Positions 1 through 6,790 of a stretch of DNA of 23,713 nt are shown piece by piece. Position numbers and translations under genes: made by a program. The stretch is from the IMG/VR virus record IMGVR_UViG_3300028735_000394, positions 1-23,713 of that record; one strand, 5' to 3'. Below the pieces are notes generated by a model. The model was not told where the DNA came from. It searched no databases and saw only the letters and a list, made by a program, of their open reading frames with translations. The DNA is from a virus. The number at the start of each line of letters is the position of its first letter. Within the stretch, counting starts at the first letter, position 1.

Positions 1-2268
1 ATGCTGCCTGAGCGGGTCGATCTGGCCGCCATTGCGGCGGCGGTGGGGCGGCACCCAAGGAAATTGCGTGAATGGCTCAAGCACCCCTTCTGGCCCAAAG
101 GCCAGGAGGTCGGCAAGGGCGGGCGTCTGACGTGGCTGGTGGATGAGCTGCCGGAGGTGTTGCCCAGGAAGCGCGGCGAGCCGGTGAGGGTGAAGCAGGC
201 GGTGGTGATGTATCTGGCGCGCCAGATGGCGCGGGCGGCGGCCTCTCCGTCAGACACCCTCGCCCCAAGCCCATCTCCCGCGAGCGGGCGAGAAGTGTAT
301 TTGACCGCCCCCGGCGGTCAGTCCATCCCGGCGGGATTGCCCTCTCCCGCCGATTCCAGCCCGGCGGCCACCGGTGCGGGTGGGCTGACCGGCGGGGGTG
401 GCGCGGATCGGGTGCTGGTGGGCGAGCTGGTCGCGCCGGTGCAGCCGGCCAATGATGCCGACCGGGAGCGCATCGAGCGGGCGCGCAAGATCATGGCGGC
501 GATCCAGCCGCTCATGGCGCTGCCGGATCGGCACCGGGGGCGGCGGGCGATGGCGGAGGCGATTGCCCGCGATCTTGGCGTGAGCTTCCAGCAGGTCTAC
601 CGCTACGAACAAAAAGCCCGCGTGGGCGGGCTGGATGCGCTGGTGCGCATGGGCAGCCGATCAGACCGGGGCACGGCGCGGGTGGTGGTGTCGAAAGAAT
701 TCGAGGCGTGGGCCGCCGGGCTGGTGGCGGCGTGGCCTGCGGGCGGGTTCGACGTGGCGCGGCTGGCGGACATGCTGCGCGCGAAGGTGCGCGGGGCATG
801 GACGGGCGGGGCCGATGGCGAGCGGCAGTGCTGGCTCAAGGCCACGGCGTGGCTCGCGAAGGACTTGCGCGCGGCGGGCTGTCCGGATGGGTGGCTGGCG
901 AGGCTGCTCAACCTGCCGGTGGCGCGGCGCTTCGTGGGGGCCGAGGGCCAACATTTCCGGGTGGCGGGCAAGAGCCTGCGCGACGGCAAGGCGCTCTACG
1001 ACGACAACCTCACGCCGGTGCGGCGCACGGCGCAAGCTTACCTGCCGGGCGATCTGGTGTGCGGCGACATTTCGCCGCTGGACATCCCCTGCCTGCGGCC
1101 CGATGGCTCGACCATGTATGCCCGGATGATTTCGTGGCACGACGTGGCCACGAACTGGCTGTGGATCGACCTCTTCCCCGTCGAGAAGGGCGAAGGGGTG
1201 CGGCGCGAGCATGTGGCGGCGAGTTTTGCGCGCATGTGCGAGCAGGCCCCGTTCGGGGCTCCGAAGCGCCTGTATCTGGACAACGGATCCGAATACAAGT
1301 GGGACGACATGCTGGATGCGTGGCACCAGCTGGCGACGCTCACGGGACAGCAGATGGCCTACGAGATTTACGCCCTGCTGCCCGAGGCCGGGCGGCTGAC
1401 GCGCTCCATCCCCTTCCATCCGCGCGGCAAGCGCATCGAGGGGCAGTTCGGAAACTTACGCCACTGGCTGGCGTGGTGGATGGGCTATGTGGGCGGCAAC
1501 CGCATGACGAAGAAGATCGTGACGCTTGGCAAAGGCGTCACGCCCAGCCGCTTCGAGGAGGTGGCCGAGTGGCTCAAACGCGAGCTTGCCGACTATCACG
1601 TTACGCCGCAGCCGAGGGCCGAGCACATGGCGAGGCTGTCGCCGCAGGGCAAGCTCGAGCAGGCGCTGGCTGGGGGCTGGAAGCCGACGCGCATCGACCG
1701 GGGGCTGCTGATGCTAGCCTTCAGCGAGCGGCAGTGGCGCACGGTCACGCATGGCCGTGTGTCCTGGGGCGGGCGCTGGTACCGGTGCGACGAACTCATG
1801 GGCATCGAGGGCAAGGTGCTGTGCGCCAAGCCGCGCGTCTATGAGACCTGGGCGGACATGCTCTTCGTGTTCGACCGGCAAGGCCGCCTGATTGGCGAGG
1901 CGGTGCCGGAGTATCTCTTCGGCCTGCTCGATCCCGCCGGGGCGAAGGAAGCCGGGCGCAGGCGGCAGGCGCTGCGGCTCTTGAATGCGGACAGGCTGGA
2001 GCAGGCCCCGCCGCTGGATGTGCGGGAGGTGTCGGGCCTGCGGGCGGAAGTGCTCGGATTGGATGCGACGATCCAGCGCGCCGCGGATGCCGCCGTCGAA
2101 GTGGAGCCATCCGAGACAGCTCGGCTGATGCTGAACCGCATGCGGATGGTGAGCGAGCAGGCGCAGGCTGCGCAGCGGCGGGCGGAGGCGGCCAAGCAGG
2201 CCGAGCAGCTGATCCGGCTGGCGGAAGACGACCCGGAGGCGGCGGCGCTGCGGGCGATTGGGTTTTGA
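1..2268 (+). CDS. A: MuA-like DDE transposase
   Basis: Catalyses strand transfer of the phage ends in integration and replicative transposition. The 755-residue product is longer than Mu A (663). An N-terminal winged-helix-like DNA-binding region (about 1-80) is followed by a Pro/Gly/Ser-rich linker (about 83-140), helix-turn-helix subdomains (about 150-330), the RNase H-like catalytic core, a beta-barrel region and a charged, Ala-rich C-terminal tail that in Mu contacts MuB and ClpX. The likely catalytic triad is D356 (in CGDISPLD), D427 (in YLDNGSEY) and E480 (in GKRIEGQFG), with spacing close to other MuA proteins. The start lies on base 1, so no ribosome binding site can be seen and an earlier start cannot be excluded. 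The extra length is mostly the linker, which holds a palindromic insertion. A short hairpin separates it from the MuB gene. Confidence 0.93.
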   Translation: MLPERVDLAAIAAAVGRHPRKLREWLKHPFWPKGQEVGKGGRLTWLVDELPEVLPRKRGEPVRVKQAVVMYLARQMARAAASPSDTLAPSPSPASGREVYLTAPGGQSIPAGLPSPADSSPAATGAGGLTGGGGADRVLVGELVAPVQPANDADRERIERARKIMAAIQPLMALPDRHRGRRAMAEAIARDLGVSFQQVYRYEQKARVGGLDALVRMGSRSDRGTARVVVSKEFEAWAAGLVAAWPAGGFDVARLADMLRAKVRGAWTGGADGERQCWLKATAWLAKDLRAAGCPDGWLARLLNLPVARRFVGAEGQHFRVAGKSLRDGKALYDDNLTPVRRTAQAYLPGDLVCGDISPLDIPCLRPDGSTMYARMISWHDVATNWLWIDLFPVEKGEGVRREHVAASFARMCEQAPFGAPKRLYLDNGSEYKWDDMLDAWHQLATLTGQQMAYEIYALLPEAGRLTRSIPFHPRGKRIEGQFGNLRHWLAWWMGYVGGNRMTKKIVTLGKGVTPSRFEEVAEWLKRELADYHVTPQPRAEHMARLSPQGKLEQALAGGWKPTRIDRGLLMLAFSERQWRTVTHGRVSWGGRWYRCDELMGIEGKVLCAKPRVYETWADMLFVFDRQGRLIGEAVPEYLFGLLDPAGAKEAGRRRQALRLLNADRLEQAPPLDVREVSGLRAEVLGLDATIQRAADAAVEVEPSETARLMLNRMRMVSEQAQAAQRRAEAAKQAEQLIRLAEDDPEAAALRAIGF
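257..320. repeat. Palindromic repeat-like insertion inside the transposase linker
   Basis: Two inverted repeats lie side by side within the coding sequence. CTCGCCC (259-265) pairs with GGGCGAG (286-292) around an inner CCCGC-GA-GCGGG. A perfect 8-bp stem TGACCGCC (302-309)/GGCGGTCA (313-320) has a CCC loop. The first resembles the short palindromic intergenic repeats common in high-GC proteobacteria (CTCTCCCGC...GCGGG type). It is read in frame and encodes low-complexity Pro/Ser/Gly residues that Mu A lacks. The repeat-family identity is from memory and not verified. Confidence 0.45.
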
Positions 2269-2271
2269 GGT

Positions 2272-2295
2272 GCCGCCGGGCGGCAACCCGGCGGT
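2272..2295 (+). other. Intergenic hairpin between transposase and MuB genes
   Basis: CCGCCGGG (2273-2280) and CCCGGCGG (2287-2294) form a perfect 8-bp GC stem around a 6-base loop, extendable by a G-U pair. It sits just after the transposase stop and before the MuB ribosome binding site. There is no following T-run, so it is not a typical terminator. A role in mRNA stability or in lowering MuB expression is possible. Confidence 0.5.
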
Positions 2296-2326
2296 GGTGT
2301 GAAGCGAAGCGAAAGGCAAGGAGATT

Positions 2327-3067
2327 ATGGCACGAGAGATCAGAAAAACCAAGGCGGTGGCGGACGCCCTGCGGCTTGCGGAGATCGTGATGGAATCCGA
2401 CAACCCGATCGGGGAGATTATTGGGCCTGCGGGCACAGGCAAGAGCATGGCCGGGCGCGCGGTGGCGCAGCAGTACAACGCTGTGCGCATCGTGGCATGG
2501 GACGGCATGACGCGGCATCAACTGCTGCGGGCTGTGGCCCAGGCCGTGGGCATCGATGGCGCGGGCGCGGTGGATCGCCTGCTGGCGATCCGGCCCGACG
2601 ATGGCGCGGCGCGGCGGCTGCTGGTGGTGGATGAGGCCAACAAGCTCACCTGGCGTCCCCTGGAGGCGCTGCGCTATCTGGCGGATGAGTGTGGCTTTGC
2701 GGTGCTCTTGATCGGCACAGAGCTCTATGAGCGGCAGTTTACCAGCGGGCGCACACGCGATCTGCTGCTGCAACTGGGTAGCCGCATTGGGGCCAAGCGG
2801 GCTGCCACCCGGCATCTGGATCGGGCAGAGACGGTGGCGCATGTGCTGCGCCCGCTGTTCGGCGAGGGTGTGGACAAGGAACTGGCAACCGCCTTCTGGC
2901 AAGGTTGCCGGCGCGGCAACTTCCGCGAGGCGGTTGAGCTTGCCGAGGAATGTCGCCGGATCATGGCGGCCAACGGCATGCAGAGCTTGACGCCCGCGGT
3001 GCTGGAACTGGCGCTCAAGTGGAGCGCGAACCGGCGCGTGGCGGGCAGCGACGGAGGTGCGGCATGA
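2327..3067 (+). CDS. B: MuB-like AAA ATPase, transposition target activator
   Basis: MuB-family ATPases bind target DNA, stimulate the transposase and give target immunity. The 246-residue product has a Walker A motif GPAGTGKS (33-40) and Walker B LLVVDEANK (D102, E103), followed by AAA lid features. It is shorter than Mu B (312) because it lacks the N-terminal helix-turn-helix arm; the P-loop is almost at the N terminus. The ATG at 2327 follows a clear AAGGAG site. It lies 58 bp after the transposase gene, the usual A-B arrangement, and its stop overlaps the next start (ATGA). The short form is common in MuB/TniB/IstB-like ATPases, so the precise subfamily is open. Confidence 0.92.
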   Translation: MAREIRKTKAVADALRLAEIVMESDNPIGEIIGPAGTGKSMAGRAVAQQYNAVRIVAWDGMTRHQLLRAVAQAVGIDGAGAVDRLLAIRPDDGAARRLLVVDEANKLTWRPLEALRYLADECGFAVLLIGTELYERQFTSGRTRDLLLQLGSRIGAKRAATRHLDRAETVAHVLRPLFGEGVDKELATAFWQGCRRGNFREAVELAEECRRIMAANGMQSLTPAVLELALKWSANRRVAGSDGGAA

Positions 3068-3264
3068 GGCGCGATGATGTGGAACGTCTTGCGGACATCG
3101 CCTGCGACCTGGATGCGCTGGCGAACTTCTTTCCAGATCATGCGCGGATGACGATCAAGCACTGCGTGGACGAGCTGCACGCCACGGCGCGGGCCTGCGC
3201 CGAGCGCCTCGGCGTGACGATCTACGCAGACGACGATGAGGACGAGGCCGTTGAAGCTCGCTGA
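3064..3264 (+). CDS. Hypothetical small early protein
   Basis: A 66-residue product that I do not recognise. It starts in an ATGA overlap with the MuB stop, so translation is probably coupled. It is largely helical by composition, with two Cys residues and a strongly acidic C terminus (YADDDEDEAVEAR). Its end overlaps the next gene by 29 bases. Support is the stop-start overlap and good codon bias; no domain is visible. Confidence 0.7.
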   Translation: MRRDDVERLADIACDLDALANFFPDHARMTIKHCVDELHATARACAERLGVTIYADDDEDEAVEAR

Positions 3265-3466
3265 AATCGCCGACGTACTCGGGTGCAGCAAGGCGACCGC
3301 CAGCCGGTTGGCGCGGGGCATCTACGACAAGCAGTCGGATTTGCCCGTGCGGTACGCGTTGCTGATGCGGCTCATCGATGAGGCGCGCGCGCAGTCGGCG
3401 CCAGAGCGGATCTGTATCCATTGCCCGCGCGAGGACTGCACGGGCTGCCGGGTGGCGGAGTTGTGA
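3236..3466 (+). CDS. Small HTH protein with a C-terminal Cys4 cluster
   Basis: A 76-residue product. Residues 7-30 (LAEIADVLGCSKATASRLARG) look like a helix-turn-helix of the Cro/XRE or sigma-like type. The C terminus has C60-x2-C63-x4-C68-x2-C71, a compact Cys4 arrangement likely to bind zinc. A small regulator in the early operon is the natural reading, but no partner or operator is visible. The ATG at 3236 overlaps the previous gene and lacks a good ribosome site; a TTG at 3251, just before the HTH, is an alternative start. It is followed by about 67 bases without a gene. Confidence 0.72.
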   Translation: MRTRPLKLAEIADVLGCSKATASRLARGIYDKQSDLPVRYALLMRLIDEARAQSAPERICIHCPREDCTGCRVAEL

Positions 3467-3533
3467 CATCGCAGGTTTAGAGGGTTTTTTGCACGCCCTT
3501 GCCGGGGTGTTTGAAGTTTGAAAGGAGATTGAC

Positions 3534-4007
3534 ATGGCGAAGGCAGCAAAAAAAGAGGTGGTGGCTAAGGACGAGGCGCAAGGCCAAGCAGCGGCGTGGA
3601 TCGAGGTGCACGGCAGCGACGAGCGTGCCGAGGCGCTGCCAGCCCTGGTGCATCTGGCGGTGCGCGCCTGGGGGCTGGTGCGGCGCATCGATGAGCTGGA
3701 GGAGGAGTTGGCCGGAATCAAGGGCGAGCTGGCCAGCGCGGTGGGTGCGGGGCGCTCGTTGGTGGTGCCCAAGGTGTGCCGGGTAGCAGTGTTGAGCACG
3801 CGCACCGTGTGGGTGGTGGATGCCGAGAAGTTGCGCGCGCTGCTCGGGGATCGCTGGGGCGATTTGGTGACGGAGACGGTCAGCTACAAGCCGAACGAAA
3901 AGCTGATCGAGATGAGCACCGACGGGGACGATCCGATGGCACCGGCGTATCGCGCACTGCTGCGCGTGCGCACGAGCACGGCAGTACGCATCACCGCAGA
4001 GAAGTGA
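3534..4007 (+). CDS. Hypothetical early protein with N-terminal coiled coil
   Basis: A 157-residue product with a strong ribosome site (AAAGGAG) 6 bases before its ATG. The N terminus is Lys/Ala-rich, residues about 45-70 (RRIDELEEELAGIKGELASA) suggest a short coiled coil, and a beta-rich segment follows that ends in VRITAEK. Mu keeps its host-nuclease inhibitor Gam in a similar position, and the coiled-coil-then-beta layout is loosely Gam-like, but I see no convincing Gam signature. The function is left open. Confidence 0.75.
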   Translation: MAKAAKKEVVAKDEAQGQAAAWIEVHGSDERAEALPALVHLAVRAWGLVRRIDELEEELAGIKGELASAVGAGRSLVVPKVCRVAVLSTRTVWVVDAEKLRALLGDRWGDLVTETVSYKPNEKLIEMSTDGDDPMAPAYRALLRVRTSTAVRITAEK

Positions 4008-4020
4008 GGGAGGGTGAGCC

Positions 4021-4263
4021 ATGGACTGGGCTGACGAGGACGATCTGCTAGAGGCGGCCGACTGCGCACCGCCGGTGCGCGCCGTCGATGCGCTGCTGCC
4101 GGACCGTATTGCGCGCGGGTTGGCCGGTGTGTGGGAGGCGCGGCAGGTGCAAGGGCTGCTGCTGTGGTTGCAGCGCTATGAGCGGGCGCTGCGCCACATC
4201 GCGGTGCATGGCGATGCCGACAGCGCGATGCTGGCCAGCCGCACGCTGGTGGGCGACGGCTAG
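4021..4263 (+). CDS. Hypothetical small early protein
   Basis: An 80-residue, mostly helical protein with an acidic N terminus (MDWADEDDLLEAAD). It starts 13 bases after the previous stop behind a GAGGG ribosome site. I do not recognise the family. It is followed by a 79-bp gap holding two overlapping hairpins before the GemA gene. Confidence 0.7.
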   Translation: MDWADEDDLLEAADCAPPVRAVDALLPDRIARGLAGVWEARQVQGLLLWLQRYERALRHIAVHGDADSAMLASRTLVGDG

Positions 4264-4270
4264 CCGAGAC

Positions 4271-4317
4271 GGCGGGCCACGGGTGCGGCCCGCCCTGTCT
4301 GGCGTGCCTGACAGGGC
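4271..4317 (+). promoter_or_regulatory. Two mutually exclusive hairpins before gemA
   Basis: Stem 1 is GGCGGGCC (4271-4278) with GGCCCGCC (4287-4294). Stem 2 is GCCCTGTC (4292-4299) with GACAGGGC (4310-4317). Both are perfect 8-bp stems and they share bases 4292-4294, so the full stems cannot form together. No T-run follows either one. The layout could act as an attenuator-like or processing element, or as a protein-binding dyad. What is seen is only the symmetry; the role is inferred. Confidence 0.5.
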
Positions 4318-4342
4318 AGGATGCATCAAGCGGGAGAGTATC

Positions 4343-4789
4343 ATGGCAAGACAGACCGATGGCGCGCGTCGGCGCGCACTGATCGCGCAGGCGCACCTGG
4401 CGGCCAAGCAGGCCGGGTGCGCGAGCGAGGAAGACCGCCGCGCCATCCAGCAGATGGTGACCGGCAAGGCGAGCTGCGCCGATATGACCGAGCGCGAGCT
4501 GGTGCGGCTGATCGACCACTGGGGGCGCATGGGGTCGGACGTGCGGGCCGCCGCCCCACGGGGGGCGGAAGCGCCGATGGCCACGCGCTGGCAACTGGCC
4601 ACCATCGAGCGGCTGGCGTGGGAGCTTGGGTGGGAACAAGGGTTGGACGATGCGCGGCTGCTGCGCTTCGTGCAGCGCACCGCCAAGATCGACTTGGTGC
4701 GCTGGCTCGATCGCGCTGCGGCCAGCCGCGTCATCAGCGGTCTGATGCGCTGGAAGCGCCAGCGTCAGGCCAAGGGGGGGCAGGCATGA
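4343..4789 (+). CDS. gemA: GemA / Mu gp16-like regulatory protein (DUF1018)
   Basis: A 148-residue product that matches the GemA/gp16 family of Mu-like phages: an Arg/Ala-rich N-terminal helix region, then ATRWQLATIERLAWELGWE, then FVQRTAKID..RWL, then a conserved end VISGLMRWKRQR. In Mu, GemA affects host gene expression and DNA topology during early growth; the mechanism is poorly known. The ATG at 4343 has GGGAGAG upstream and gives the length typical of the family. The gene follows the twin hairpins and overlaps the next gene by ATGA. Confidence 0.88.
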   Translation: MARQTDGARRRALIAQAHLAAKQAGCASEEDRRAIQQMVTGKASCADMTERELVRLIDHWGRMGSDVRAAAPRGAEAPMATRWQLATIERLAWELGWEQGLDDARLLRFVQRTAKIDLVRWLDRAAASRVISGLMRWKRQRQAKGGQA

Positions 4790-5253
4790 GGCTGGGACGC
4801 TGCCCGGTTTGCCATGCGCATCTGCATCTGGACGCCCTGGTGCAGGATGAGGCGGGGCGAGAGCTGCTCGGATTGTGTGCGACGTTGCCCGATGACCTGG
4901 GGCGGGCCCTGGTGGGCTATCTGTCGCTGTGGCGACCGGCGCGCGGCGACCTGGACCATGCGCGGGCGCTGAAACTCGCTCGCGAGGTGCTGGCGCTGGA
5001 GCCGGACCAGGCGCGGCTGGCGTGGGCGCTCTCCGAGACGGTGGAGAGCCTGCGCGCTAAGGGAGAGGCGCGGCGGATGACCAACCACAACTATCTCAAG
5101 CGGGTGATCGAGGGCACACCAGCGGCGGGCAGCCTGGCGGTTGCAGAGCGACCAGCCGTCCCGCATCGCGCGGCCAAGACCAGCGCCACGGTGGATGCGA
5201 TGTTGCGACTGGAGGCGATCAAGCGCGCGGCGCGCGATGAGGGGGCGGCATGA
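4786..5253 (+). CDS. Hypothetical protein with N-terminal CxxC
   Basis: A 155-residue product starting in an ATGA overlap with gemA. It opens with MRLGRCPVCHAHLHLDAL, half of a zinc-finger-like pattern, with another Cys near residue 32. A helical middle follows, then a segment MTNHNYLKRVIEG and an Ala-rich C terminus. Proteins of this kind sit next to gemA in other Mu-like phages as far as I recall, but I know no function. Coupling to both neighbours suggests one early/middle operon. Confidence 0.75.
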   Translation: MRLGRCPVCHAHLHLDALVQDEAGRELLGLCATLPDDLGRALVGYLSLWRPARGDLDHARALKLAREVLALEPDQARLAWALSETVESLRAKGEARRMTNHNYLKRVIEGTPAAGSLAVAERPAVPHRAAKTSATVDAMLRLEAIKRAARDEGAA

Positions 5254-5609
5254 AGGGGGCGCCAGGATGGATGGTGGCCGAAGTGGCCGAGGGCTTGCAG
5301 CGCCTGCTAGTGCTGCGTCTCGAAGGCACGCCGCCAGCGGACGCCATCGACGGCGTGGTGCTTGCCTGGTGCGATGCGCTGCTGGTGCGCGGCAGGTGGG
5401 AGCAAGCGCCGGATGCGCCGCACATACGGCAGGCGTTCCGGTCGCTGGCCGCGCATGCCACACGCTGGCCTGCGCCAGCGAACTTATGGGAGCACATCCC
5501 GCCAAGGCCGGAGCCCAAGAAGCTGCCGCCCCCGGAGATGGATGAGGCGCAGAGGGCTAAAGTCAAGGCGATGCTGGCCGAGCTCGCCGCCAAGATGAGG
5601 ATGCCTTGA
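5250..5609 (+). CDS. Hypothetical early/middle phage protein
   Basis: A 119-residue product in ATGA overlap with the preceding gene. The N-terminal two thirds is helical; then comes a W-P-A-P..LWEHIPPRPEPKKLPPPEM segment and a C-terminal helix. The Pro-rich 'PPRPEPKKLP' stretch recurs in small phage proteins near replication genes, which is a weak hint only. No catalytic motif is visible. Confidence 0.72.
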   Translation: MKGAPGWMVAEVAEGLQRLLVLRLEGTPPADAIDGVVLAWCDALLVRGRWEQAPDAPHIRQAFRSLAAHATRWPAPANLWEHIPPRPEPKKLPPPEMDEAQRAKVKAMLAELAAKMRMP

Positions 5610-5833
5610 TGATGCATGCAGCCAGACTCGAGAACAGCCCGCGCTTACAGCGGGTGTTGGATGTACTGATGACCGGGCGTGCATTGACCACGCTCGACAT
5701 CGTGGTGGAGGCGGGGGTGTGCGCGGTCAACTCCTGCATCGCCGAACTGCGCGCCAACGGGTACGATATCCGCTGTTGGCGTGAGGGCGATGTGTGGCTG
5801 TACCGGCTGGAGGGTGAGTATGGCCATGGCTGA
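5609..5833 (+). CDS. Small winged-helix-like protein
   Basis: A 74-residue product. Residues about 13-66 have the pattern of a winged helix-turn-helix: LQRVLDVLMTGRALTTLDIV, VNSCIAELRANGYDI as recognition helix, and a hairpin WREGDVWLYRL as wing. It starts at ATG 5609 in a TGATG overlap (a second ATG follows at 5612). It ends 14 bases inside the Mor-like gene, so the two are likely co-expressed. It may be a DNA-binding regulator; the target is unknown. Confidence 0.75.
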   Translation: MMHAARLENSPRLQRVLDVLMTGRALTTLDIVVEAGVCAVNSCIAELRANGYDIRCWREGDVWLYRLEGEYGHG

Positions 5834-6182
5834 TACCCAGTTGCTGGAGAGCCTGATTGGCCGCGAGGCGCTGCAGGCGCTCATCCAGACCTGCGGCGGG
5901 CTTTCAGTGCCGATCCCGAAGCGCCTGCCGCTCTCCGGCCCGCTGTGCGACCTGCCGCGGCACGCGCAAGAGGCGCTCGTGCGCTATGCGGGCGGGACGG
6001 AATTCTACATCCCAAAGTGCGACGCCTCGCGACGCGAGGCGCTGTACCAGAAGATCCGCGCCGAGTACGACGCGGGCGCGCGGGTGCAAGACCTGGCGCG
6101 CAAATACCGATTCACCGAACGCTGGATCTACGAAATCCTGAGCCGCCCCAGCCGCGATGGGCGGCAGGCCGAGCTGTTCTGA
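5820..6182 (+). CDS. mor: Mor/C-family transcription activator of middle/late genes
   Basis: A 120-residue product close to Mu Mor (129) and C (140) in length. It shows the family's dimerisation-domain end, GGTEFYIPK (58-66), followed by a C-terminal helix-turn-helix (about 87-108, VQDLARKYRFTERWIYEIL). Mor and C bind as dimers just upstream of weak -10 promoters and recruit RNA polymerase. The ATG at 5820 follows GGAGGGTGAG and overlaps the preceding gene by 14 bases; ATG 5826 is an alternative. It is the only Mor/C-type gene in the window and lies directly before the first late promoter, so it may combine the roles that Mu splits between Mor and C. Confidence 0.88.
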   Translation: MAMADTQLLESLIGREALQALIQTCGGLSVPIPKRLPLSGPLCDLPRHAQEALVRYAGGTEFYIPKCDASRREALYQKIRAEYDAGARVQDLARKYRFTERWIYEILSRPSRDGRQAELF

Positions 6183-6191
6183 CGCGCGGGG

Positions 6192-6242
6192 TGAACGCTT
6201 TCGCGCTTTGCCGCGTTCTCCCAGCCCGCTACGATAGCGGGC
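6192..6242 (+). promoter_or_regulatory. Late promoter copy 1 (Plys position)
   Basis: TGAACGCTTTC at 6192-6202, then exactly 28 bases, then ACGATAGCGGGC at 6231-6242 ending on the lysozyme ATG. The same layout occurs at 14469-14519. GAACGC (6193-6198) and GCGTTC (6213-6218) form a dyad with centres 20 bp apart, a plausible site for a Mor/C-type dimer. TACGAT at 6230-6235 is a fair -10, with TTGCCG (6208-6213) as a weak -35. A hairpin, GCCCGCTA (6224-6231)/TAGCGGGC (6235-6242), abuts the start codon. The promoter role is inferred from the duplicate and from its position after the activator gene. Confidence 0.7.
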
Positions 6243-6731
6243 ATGAATCGCCTACCCGCTACCCTGATGGTCGTCTCCGCCCTGGCAGTGGCCGGGGTGG
6301 CTGTGCGCGAGGGCTATCGCGCGCGTGCGTATAACGACGGCGTGGGCGTGCAGACCGTTGGATTTGGCAGCACGCGCCATCCGGACGGCACGCCGGTCAA
6401 AGCGGGCGACCAAGTGAGCCCGGAGCGCGCAGTGGTGATGCTGGCCAAGGACGCCGACCGCATCTGGCGCGAGGCGGCGCGCTGCATTGGCGATGTGCCG
6501 CTCGCCCAGCACGAGGTCGATGCGTATGCGAGCCTTGCCTACAATATTGGCTCGGGCGCCTTCTGCCGCTCGACCCTGGTCAAGAAGCTCAAGCAAAGCC
6601 CCCCCGACTACGAGGGCGCGTGCCGCGAAATCCTGCGCTGGAACCGCGCCGGTGGGCAGGTGCTGCCCGGGCTGACCAAGCGCCGCGAGGCCGAGTACCG
6701 CCTGTGCATGGGTCAAGAGGAGAGTCGATGA
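6243..6731 (+). CDS. Signal-anchor (SAR) endolysin, GH24 lysozyme
   Basis: Muramidase that cuts peptidoglycan at lysis. The 162-residue product has an N-terminal weakly hydrophobic segment (about 4-21, LPATLMVVSALAVAGVAV) typical of signal-anchor-release lysozymes, then the T4-type triad E23, D32 and T38 with E-x8-D-x5-T spacing (REGYRARAYNDGVGVQTVGFG). A SAR endolysin is exported by the host Sec system and held inactive in the membrane until depolarisation. The ATG directly abuts the late promoter and no Shine-Dalgarno sequence is present, so a leaderless message is likely. The stop overlaps the ATG of a micropeptide gene. Confidence 0.92.
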   Translation: MNRLPATLMVVSALAVAGVAVREGYRARAYNDGVGVQTVGFGSTRHPDGTPVKAGDQVSPERAVVMLAKDADRIWREAARCIGDVPLAQHEVDAYASLAYNIGSGAFCRSTLVKKLKQSPPDYEGACREILRWNRAGGQVLPGLTKRREAEYRLCMGQEESR

Positions 6732-6790
6732 TGCCCGAGCTGTGCTGGCTGATGCCGTGGATCGTGTGGAGGGTGCTGTGGCTGTGGTGA
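6728..6790 (+). CDS. 20-residue Trp-rich membrane micropeptide
   Basis: ATGATG at 6728 follows a good GAGGAG ribosome site and overlaps the lysozyme stop. The frame encodes 20 residues, five of them Trp, nearly all the rest hydrophobic, with one Glu and one Arg (ending WIVWRVLWLW). It ends in TGA at 6788-6790, overlapping a GTG that starts Rz. It could be a small membrane-active lysis factor, or a coupling leader that brings ribosomes to the Rz start. It is too short for codon statistics, so confidence rests on the ribosome site and both overlaps. Confidence 0.5.
   Translation: MMPELCWLMPWIVWRVLWLW

Noticed and set aside
1714-2902. 264- and 368-residue minus-strand frames across the end of A and all of B
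   Set aside because: They are shadows of the transposase and MuB genes; Pro/Ala/Arg-rich low-complexity translations.
3467-3533. Possible terminator at the GTTTTTTG run after the HTH-Cys4 gene
   Set aside because: No stable stem precedes the T-run; the gap shows only the ribosome site for the next gene.
3534-4007. Gam-type host-nuclease inhibitor
   Set aside because: The position and the short coiled coil are suggestive, but the conserved Gam segments are not recognisable, so it is kept as hypothetical.
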